Source: Armatimonadota bacterium (GTDB lineage: Bacteria; Armatimonadota; Zipacnadia; Zipacnadales; JABUFB01). Taken from it: a stretch of DNA of 64,000 nt. This document shows positions 58,343-64,000 of the stretch, piece after piece. A program made the position numbers and the translations under genes. The notes beneath the pieces were generated by a model. It searched no databases and was not told the DNA's origin. It saw only the letters and a list, made by a program, of their open reading frames with translations. The stretch is taken from assembly GCA_013314775.1 (NCBI GenBank), contig JABUFB010000016.1, positions 1 through 64,000 of the forward strand, written 5' to 3'. Each line of letters opens with the position of its first letter. The stretch's first letter is position 1.

Positions 58343-59782
58343 GTGTCCGAAGAACTGCCGGGACGCGGTGATGAACTCCGGCAATACCGTCTGGAAGAGC
58401 CGGCCGCGGAGGACCCACTGGGGCAACTCTGGCGCGCTCGCCACGTTGTTACCGGCCGAACAGCGTGGGTGAGGGTATTCCGCCCCGGGGTCCTGCGGCC
58501 CGATGCCGCCCAGCGCATCAGCCGTTACATGGGCGTCATTGGCAACCCCGCGATTGTCCGTCCGGTGGAAGCTCACCTGGATGTGGGGTGGCCGCACATC
58601 ATCTTTGATGGTGCGGAAGGCGAGCCGGTCAGCGGGTACCTTGCTGAGGGCCCGGTCCCATGGCCGAACGCGACCGAAATCGCGGCGCAGCTTCTCGAAG
58701 GTCTAGCTGATCTGCATGCCCACGGACAGTCTTACGGAGTCGTTCTCCCCGAAGCAGTGGTGGTTACAGCCGACGCAGTCTGCCTGGTGGACACCGGTAC
58801 GCAGGCCGTCGTGACTGCAGAAGCCCTGGCGCGCCTGCCTTTCGCGGACCAGGTGCTTGGCCCAGATGGCGTATCCTCTCCCGCAGGCGATGTAGCAGCA
58901 GTCCGGCATCTTCTTGCCTGGCTGATCGCCGGAAAGCCCGCAGCGTCCCCTGATGAGTCCGTGGCCGCGGAGACCCCCGAGAGCATCCTCAATCTTGGCC
59001 AACTGCCTGACTCCGCCGAAGAGGCCGCGGAAGTCTTGCGCAGGATTCTGGCCGAGGAAATGGCTCCACCAGAGGAACCCGAAATGCCCGACGAGGCGGG
59101 AGAGCCGCAACAGGCAGGCGAGGCCCCTGCCGACAGTGCGGCACCCATGGCCGACCTGGAGAACCTGACGGGAACGGACATCAGCGTCCTCGAAGTCCGG
59201 GTGCTAGAACTTGAGGGGCACCTGAGGGCCCACCCAGAGGATCGGGCGCTGGAGGAAACCATCCTCCGCGTCAAGCGTCACATCGGGCAGACCTGGCTCG
59301 AAGCAATAGCCGGCCTGCGCGGGAAGGCCATCCTCACGCTGCCCTATCACCGCGGCGGCGGGTCGTGGATCGCCCCGGCGGTAGGCTCGGCACTGCTCTT
59401 CGTGGGCCTGTGGTGGGTGGCCGACACCGTCCTGCGTGGGACGCAACTTGACCCGGGAGTGCGCCGAATCGTGAGCATCGCCGTCCCACTTGCATTCCTG
59501 ATCGCCGGCGGCTGGGTTGCGCTGGCACTCGGGGTGACCCGCTCCCAGCTTCGTTGTTATGCGCTGGTCAACGAGAACGAGATCATCTGCCACGACGCGC
59601 AGAGCATGCGCACCATCGCGCAGATAGCGGCACGCGAGATCCGCGAACTGGCGACGGTGGGTGATCTGCAATCGGGATCGGCGGCAGGACTGGGCGTGAA
59701 CATCACTCACTGGGATGGCGGCGTCACCCGCCTGCGATTCCTCGAGGGCGCATCTTTCGACAGCCGGGGACCAGCAGCATGA
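58343..59782 (+). CDS. Membrane-anchored pseudokinase
   Basis: 479 residues. Residues 12-150 follow the course of a Ser/Thr kinase domain: RQYRLEEPAAEDPLGQLWRARHVVTGRTAWVRVFRPG is the glycine-loop/beta-3 region, but the lysine is R44. LADLHAHGQSYGVVLPEAVVV corresponds to the HRD catalytic loop without its aspartate, and LVDTG replaces DFG. It therefore cannot be a standard kinase. An acidic-proline linker (about 235-290) leads to a helical segment and two membrane spans (about 345-400), then a cytoplasmic beta-rich tail (VNENEIICHDAQSMRT...ITHWDGGVTRLRFLEGA). GTG 58343 is ten bases after AGAGGGG; GTG 58334 is too close. Confidence 0.65.
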   Translation: MSEELPGRGDELRQYRLEEPAAEDPLGQLWRARHVVTGRTAWVRVFRPGVLRPDAAQRISRYMGVIGNPAIVRPVEAHLDVGWPHIIFDGAEGEPVSGYLAEGPVPWPNATEIAAQLLEGLADLHAHGQSYGVVLPEAVVVTADAVCLVDTGTQAVVTAEALARLPFADQVLGPDGVSSPAGDVAAVRHLLAWLIAGKPAASPDESVAAETPESILNLGQLPDSAEEAAEVLRRILAEEMAPPEEPEMPDEAGEPQQAGEAPADSAAPMADLENLTGTDISVLEVRVLELEGHLRAHPEDRALEETILRVKRHIGQTWLEAIAGLRGKAILTLPYHRGGGSWIAPAVGSALLFVGLWWVADTVLRGTQLDPGVRRIVSIAVPLAFLIAGGWVALALGVTRSQLRCYALVNENEIICHDAQSMRTIAQIAAREIRELATVGDLQSGSAAGLGVNITHWDGGVTRLRFLEGASFDSRGPAA

Positions 59783-59844
59783 TGTGGGTGGGTCGGCTCT
59801 CGCAACTCAGGTGATTCCCCGCACGTTTCCCCGAAGGAGGCATC

Positions 59845-60873
59845 ATGATGCGCACACTCCGCATTGGGCTTGTTGGCTGCGGGGTCATGGGCGCCCACTA
59901 CGCCCGGGTGCTGTCAGCCTGCGAGACTGCGGTTCTGCAGGCTGTCTGCGATCTCGACCCGTCCCGCCTGGAACCCTTCGCCGACCAGTGGTCGGTCCCC
60001 GCTCATTTCCCCGACCACGCTGCGATGCTTGCCGGGGGAGACCTGGATGCCGTGATCGTGGCGACGCCAGACTTCGCCCACTGCGCACCGGTCTGCGACA
60101 GTCTGGCAGCCGGATGCGCGGTTCTGTGTGAGAAGCCCCTTGCCACGACGATTGCGGAGGCTGACCAGATCGTGGCTGCCGCTGCAGCTGCCGGAGTGCC
60201 TTTCATGGTCAACTTCGGCAACCGGCACCGATCCAATGTGCGACAGATTCGGCAGGCTTTGGAGGATGGCGAACTGGGCCGAGTCCAGCACGTGGACGTG
60301 CGACTGAATGAACGCATCGGGAAGACTTTCACGCTGCCCTGGCTTGAGCAGACGTCCCCGGTCTGGTTCCTGCTTTCTCATTGCGTGGATCTGGTGACGT
60401 GGTTGCTGGGGGAGAATCTGGCGGTCGTGCATGCCCGGGCGGCACTGGGAAGGGTCGCCGAACACGCTCCGGGCGTGCCGGACCTCGTCACATGCCTCGC
60501 ATGGACGGAGTCGGGCACAGGGGTCTTTCTCGAAAGCTCCTGGGCGCTGCCCGACAACTATCCGGGCAATATCGATTTCGCCCTGCAGGTTCTCGGTACC
60601 CGGGGCATGCTTCAGGCCGACTTGCTGCCGCACGACCTGCACATCACCACCCCTGAGGGCAGCATGGCGCGGGATTATTCCATGGACGTGGCCTTGCCTG
60701 GGGGACGGGTAGTCGGCTGGTGGGAGGAGTCGGTGCGCACCTTCGTGCGCGGGGTCGCGACGAATGAACCACTTGAGCCCGATGCCGCGCAGGGCCGCGA
60801 GGTGACCCGGACGTTGATTGCGATGGATCGCTCGCTGGAGACCGGTGCGCCGGTGGTGGTTTCAGAGGTCTGA
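59845..60873 (+). CDS. Gfo/Idh/MocA family oxidoreductase
   Basis: 342 residues. NAD(P)-binding fold LRIGLVGCGVMGAHYARVLS, AVIVATPDFAHCAPVCDSL, and the family motif GCAVLCEKPLATT (EKP). The C-terminal substrate domain has VNFGNRHRSNVRQIRQALEDGELG. It probably oxidises or reduces a sugar or inositol. ATG 59845 follows GAAGGAGG at about five bases. It overlaps the convergent hydrolase gene by 12 bp at the 3' end. Confidence 0.88.
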   Translation: MMRTLRIGLVGCGVMGAHYARVLSACETAVLQAVCDLDPSRLEPFADQWSVPAHFPDHAAMLAGGDLDAVIVATPDFAHCAPVCDSLAAGCAVLCEKPLATTIAEADQIVAAAAAAGVPFMVNFGNRHRSNVRQIRQALEDGELGRVQHVDVRLNERIGKTFTLPWLEQTSPVWFLLSHCVDLVTWLLGENLAVVHARAALGRVAEHAPGVPDLVTCLAWTESGTGVFLESSWALPDNYPGNIDFALQVLGTRGMLQADLLPHDLHITTPEGSMARDYSMDVALPGGRVVGWWEESVRTFVRGVATNEPLEPDAAQGREVTRTLIAMDRSLETGAPVVVSEV

Positions 60874-61851
60874 TTCTGGGCCGGGCCCGGTGAACACACT
60901 GAGTTCACGCACCGGCGTGCCATCGCTCCAGGTCCCCATGAACCGCTGTTCAGGTGTGTTCCCCAGGGCAAACTCCGCGTTCTGTCCCCGGAACGCACTG
61001 TCGGCCAGCCCGTCGAGGAGTTTCCAGCACGCGAAGTAGTCGAGAGCGTTCACTTGGAGGCCGCTGCCCAGTTGCCCGGTGGCGAAACGCCGGTCGGCCA
61101 CCAGCTCCGGGCGGCCGTGGTCGTCGCTGTTCGCCGTGACCAGGTTCTTGTTGGCCCAGGGCACCGCGAGGGCTTCGTCCAGCAGCTGTCGCGCGAGCCG
61201 TCTCTCGTCACTCGTTGCGCTTTCACCAATCAGGCAGACGAGGAGGGTCTCGGCGGGAATGGCTCCCGGGTCCCACAGCGGTACTCCCCGCCGAGGGTCT
61301 GCGTGCTCGGGCCAGACGCACAGGACGGCCCCCGGCTGCGGTATGCCCAGTTCGGACCATCCGGCCGCCAGGTTCGCCGCGATTACCGCGCCCTCCCCGT
61401 GTCCGGCCAGTGCAAATTGTCCGTCGAGAGGCTTCACGGCTTCCGCGGCGCGGAGCCTGGTTAGCGCCAGCGCGATGCCTTTGGCGGCATTGCGGGTGAA
61501 ATCGCCCGGCGGTGTGCGCGGGCCAGACTGGTACGCCGGGAATACCACCGCATTCCCGCGCCGCGCCAGGTGGTTGATCCACGCGCCATATATGTTCGGG
61601 TCCAATTCCATTGCGTCATGGATGAGCGCGATCACCGGGCACTCCGACGGGCGTGGTTCGGATGGGATGAATAGCCAGAATGCATCCTCGCCCCGACCGA
61701 AGAGGTCGCTGGTGTATGCGGCGTGGGCATAGTCCCTCCCTCCCGGTCCGCCGGCAGGCTGACTCGGCGGTTCGGGCGGCTCTTGAGCCCACGACCCCGG
61801 GGCGGCTGACAGCAGGAGAACGGCGCAAGCGAGCCTGGCGGTCAGAACCAT
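60862..61851 (-). CDS. Secreted alpha/beta-hydrolase-like protein without nucleophile
   Basis: 329 residues. Signal peptide TARLACAVLLLSAAPGSWAQ. Fold features of an alpha/beta hydrolase: CPVIALIHDAMELDPNIYGAWINHLARRGNAVVFPAYQSG, then the nucleophile elbow FALAGHGEGAVIAANLAAG. In active enzymes this reads GHSxG; here residue 152 is glycine (codon GGG), so the serine nucleophile is absent. It may bind rather than cleave its ligand. GTG/ATG choices: ATG 61851 is eight bases after GAGGTG; ATG 61857 is closer. The 3' end overlaps the Gfo/Idh gene. Confidence 0.65.
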   Translation of the reverse strand: MVLTARLACAVLLLSAAPGSWAQEPPEPPSQPAGGPGGRDYAHAAYTSDLFGRGEDAFWLFIPSEPRPSECPVIALIHDAMELDPNIYGAWINHLARRGNAVVFPAYQSGPRTPPGDFTRNAAKGIALALTRLRAAEAVKPLDGQFALAGHGEGAVIAANLAAGWSELGIPQPGAVLCVWPEHADPRRGVPLWDPGAIPAETLLVCLIGESATSDERRLARQLLDEALAVPWANKNLVTANSDDHGRPELVADRRFATGQLGSGLQVNALDYFACWKLLDGLADSAFRGQNAEFALGNTPEQRFMGTWSDGTPVRELSVFTGPGPESDL

Positions 61852-62015
61852 CGACATCACCTCGCACCATGTTTGACGTCGGGGCGCCGACTCCTGCTTG
61901 CCCACTGCGACCGGTCATCCGCGGCAGGTGATCGCCGCCCCCCTCGGGAATAGTGCTGCCAAACAAACCGGCGTGCGCCGGTACGTGTGCATGCCCCGCA
62001 AGGAGAAACCCGCCC

Positions 62016-63080
62016 ATGCCCCGCAGTCTCTGGGAGCCCGACTTCGACCGGATGATGACCGTCATCGACCGCAAGGGCGAGCCGGATCGCGTCCCGTTCT
62101 TCGAGCTCTTCCACGATGCCCAGATCCTTGCCGGCGTCATGGAAGCACCGATCCCGGCGGAACCGGCACAGTGGCGCCAGTACCGCATCGATTTCATGAC
62201 CCGGCTGGGATATGACTATGTAAACGGTTACCACACGTTCAGCTTCCGGGGCGCCGATGCGCTCATCGCCGACGACACCGCCGAGCAAAGCCGGGGCAAG
62301 CGCGGCTGGCAGGACGAGCACCGTGGGCCCATTCAGGACTGGGAGAGCTTCGAGAAGTATCCCTGGCCGCGCATCGAAGACGCCGACTTCTCCGACATCG
62401 AGGCCCTCGCGCCCATGCTCCCCGGGAATATGAAGGTCACCACCACACTCCCCGGCGGCGTGCTGGAGAACCTTTCACGCCTGTTCGGTTACGAGCCCCT
62501 CTGCTACAAGCTCATCGACGAGCCCGACCTGGTGCAGGCGGTGGTGGACAAGATCGGAGAGGGTGAGCTATCGGTCTACCGGGTGCTGTGCGATATGGAC
62601 TGGGTGGGGGCGGTCTGGCTCAATGATGATCTGGGCTTCAAGACCCAGACCATGATCTCCCCCGCGGACCTGCGCAAGTTCGTCTTCCCCTGGCACAAGC
62701 GCCTGGTGGAGTACGCTCACTCCAAGGGCAAGCGCGTCATCCTGCATGCCTGCGGAAACCTGCGTGAGGTCATGGAAGACCTCATCGAGGACGTAGGCAT
62801 CGATGCGAAGCACTCGTTTGAAGACGCGATCATCCCGGTGGCCGACTTCAAGCGGCAGTATGGCGACCGGATCGCGGTCATCGGCGGCATTGATGTCCAT
62901 ATTCTCGCCAGTGGCACGGTGGATGACGTGAAGACGTACACGCGCAAGGTGATCGAAGACGCCGCTCCGGGTGGCGGCTGGGCATTGGGTTCAGGCAATA
63001 GCGTTGCGAACTACATCCCGGTGCCGAACTTCCTGGCGATGCTCGAGGCCGGCAGGGAAGTGGGGGTCTACGGAGGCTAG
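62016..63080 (+). CDS. URO-D-fold methyltransferase-like protein (second copy)
   Basis: 354 residues, a different subgroup from the copy at 57277: the N-terminus PRSLWEPDFDRMMTVIDRKGEPDRVPFFELFHD is typical of DUF-type URO-D relatives. It has VTTTLPGGVLENLSRLFGYEPLCYKL, DDLGFKTQTMISPADLRKFVFPWHKRLVEYAHSKGKRVILHACGNL (H-x-C-G, zinc site) and ALGSGNSVANYIPV at the end. Corrinoid-dependent or other methyl transfer is possible. AAGGAG at 62000-62005 is ten bases before ATG 62016; the in-frame codons from 61953 do not look conserved. Confidence 0.8.
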   Translation: MPRSLWEPDFDRMMTVIDRKGEPDRVPFFELFHDAQILAGVMEAPIPAEPAQWRQYRIDFMTRLGYDYVNGYHTFSFRGADALIADDTAEQSRGKRGWQDEHRGPIQDWESFEKYPWPRIEDADFSDIEALAPMLPGNMKVTTTLPGGVLENLSRLFGYEPLCYKLIDEPDLVQAVVDKIGEGELSVYRVLCDMDWVGAVWLNDDLGFKTQTMISPADLRKFVFPWHKRLVEYAHSKGKRVILHACGNLREVMEDLIEDVGIDAKHSFEDAIIPVADFKRQYGDRIAVIGGIDVHILASGTVDDVKTYTRKVIEDAAPGGGWALGSGNSVANYIPVPNFLAMLEAGREVGVYGG

Positions 63081-63317
63081 GCTTGGCTCACGCCGAGAGC
63101 ACTGCTTCGGCCTCGCCGCAGACCGGCGCACCCGGTGCGCTGTCTCCTTGCCGCCTCAGGACGGGTGCGTTTCAGTTCTGCAGGCATCGGAGCGCCATTT
63201 GATCGCTGTCCCCAGCGTGTGCGGACCTAACGAAATCCGCCGCTCCCCCTGTCTGTTATGAGCTCAGCTGGCGGAGCGTGTTGACGGCGTGTTGGCATCT
63301 CACGGGTGGGCCTTTTT

Positions 63318-63680
63318 CCTCACAGCCCGCGACGCGGGCTGCAGCTTATAGCCACGGGTGGAGTGGAGCGAAGCGGACCGGAACCCGTGGACTCGGCCCA
63401 CCTCGAATAACTTGAGCCCCCGAAGGCGGCGACAGAAATGATGAGCAGGCCGGGCGGTAACGCCGCTCCCTTCAGGGGGTGCGGTCCGCTGCGCGGGCGG
63501 TGAGGCAACCGGAGGGTTCCTCTTCGGTGCCGGGCAGAGCGGAGGAAAGAGGTGAAGCCCCGCTTCGACGAATCCACCTCCTTTCGGGGACGGCACCTCT
63601 CGGGCCCGTTGACCCGAAGCCGCATTTCTGCATAATTGGAGTGCCGGGGGGCACGAGTTGCGCGTCGTTCCCCGACAGGG
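63318..63680. repeat. REP-like palindromes in the 670-bp gap before yjbQ
   Basis: AGCCCGC-GAC-GCGGGCT at 63326-63342, CCACGGGT...ACCCGTGG near 63352-63390, and GAGCCCCCGAAGGCGGCGAC near 63413, which shares the GAGCCCC...GGGG..GACAG motif with the MITE-like and RAYT repeats. Before this (63081-63317) I see no gene. Confidence 0.5.
63609..63636 (+). promoter_or_regulatory. Sigma70-type promoter for yjbQ
   Basis: TTGACC (63609-63614), 16-bp spacer, CATAAT (63631-63636); both 5 of 6. Transcription from about 63643 gives a leader of about 110 bases. Confidence 0.6.
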
Positions 63681-63751
63681 CATGGGTGAGCTTGCGGGTG
63701 GTGGCGGTCTTGCGGGAAGCGATCGCCGGCATCCGGGAGATGCATCGCCCA

Positions 63752-64000
63752 ATGGTGTCCAGACTAGCCGTCTCCACACAGGCCCACGAGCAACTGGTTG
63801 ATGTCACCGCGCGGGTTCAGGCCGCTGTATCCGAAGCCGGCCTGCAGAGCGGCGTGGTGACTCTTTTCGTGCCCCACACCACCGCTGCCGTCACCATCAA
63901 CGAGAACGCCGATCCTAGCGTTGCCCAGGATATTCTGAAGGGGCTCATGGAACTGGTTCCGCGGGCTGCGGAGTACTACCGGCATCTCGAAGGCAACTCG
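63752..64000 (+). CDS. YjbQ (UPF0047) family protein, 5' part
   Basis: Cut off by the window end after 83 codons, in frame. Residues VSRLAVSTQAHEQLVDVTARVQAAVSEAGLQSGVVTLFVPHTTAAVTINENADP carry the YjbQ signature VPHTTAA.TINEN; the histidine and acidic residues form a small-molecule or metal site. YjbQ has weak thiamine-phosphate synthase activity in vitro; its physiological role is open. ATG 63752 is 12 bases after GGGAG; ATG 63740 in frame directly touches it, and a GTG at 63686 is also open. Full-length homologues have about 135 residues. Confidence 0.88.
   Translation, partial: MVSRLAVSTQAHEQLVDVTARVQAAVSEAGLQSGVVTLFVPHTTAAVTINENADPSVAQDILKGLMELVPRAAEYYRHLEGNS

Noticed and set aside
1-64000. 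tRNA or rRNA genes
   Set aside because: I scanned the intergenic regions for the T-loop pattern GGTTCGAAT and for rRNA-like stretches and found none; a tRNA program should confirm.

Overview
The window is 64 kb of GC-rich, gene-dense bacterial chromosome, probably from an uncultured member of the Armatimonadota or a close relative. The assignment rests on two things together. First, there is a SepF/YggS/ProC cell-division cluster and an R3H-AAA ATPase of the Ycf45 type, both typical of the terrabacterial branch. Second, there are two outer-membrane beta-barrel proteins, so the cell is diderm. The accessory gene set is also typical of that phylum: secreted glycosidases, an FGly-type sulfatase, FAD-dependent oxidoreductases, several uroporphyrinogen-decarboxylase-fold proteins and PQQ/LamG proteins. 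This is inference from gene content; there is no rRNA here to prove it. I found no tRNA, rRNA or CRISPR array.

Layout. 1-2.6 kb: a transposase remnant, a secreted PDZ protein and a half copy of a dispersed repeat. 2.7-9.75 kb (+): a polytopic membrane protein, a structured intergenic RNA region, a zinc-ribbon/proline-rich protein, then yggS-sepF-proC-CPBP protease-DUF167. 9.75-26.5 kb (-): a sugar-degradation and scavenging block (methyltransferase-PQQ-LamG protein, GH10-like hydrolase, AlkD, FAD oxidoreductase, alpha/beta hydrolase, GH43-like), then lepA, a class III aminotransferase, a D-2-hydroxyacid dehydrogenase and a sulfatase. 26.6-32.1 kb: a giant GH5/GH42-like glycosidase and a convergent GH26-like mannanase. 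32.6-37.5 kb (+): ispH, a small CxxC protein, a membrane protein carrying presenilin-type GxGD motifs, and leuS. 37.7-41.7 kb (-): beta-helix protein, SDR, QueG-like Fe-S protein. 42.1-46.9 kb (+): argC-argJ-argB-argD behind a promoter, a near-leaderless Arg-rich leader peptide and a terminator. 47.0-48.4 kb (-): two outer-membrane proteins. 48.9-55.6 kb (+): R3H-ATPase, tmk, holB, a small membrane protein, mutS2. 55.6-56.7 kb: a RAYT (REP-associated tyrosine transposase) between two direct-repeat arrays of palindromes. 56.7-64 kb: DUF2148 protein, two URO-D-fold methyltransferase-like proteins, a membrane pseudokinase, a Gfo/Idh oxidoreductase, a hydrolase lacking its serine, and the start of a YjbQ gene.

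The most interesting points are: (1) a complete trp-type attenuator made for arginine in front of argCJBD; (2) a bacterial presenilin/SPP-like candidate between ispH and leuS; (3) a MITE-like element with imperfect inverted ends, a 9-bp flanking duplication in one copy, and outward-facing sigma70-type promoters abutting the same end in all three copies; (4) a RAYT with its REP arrays. Most long open frames opposite the conserved genes are GC-driven antisense shadows and are left out.
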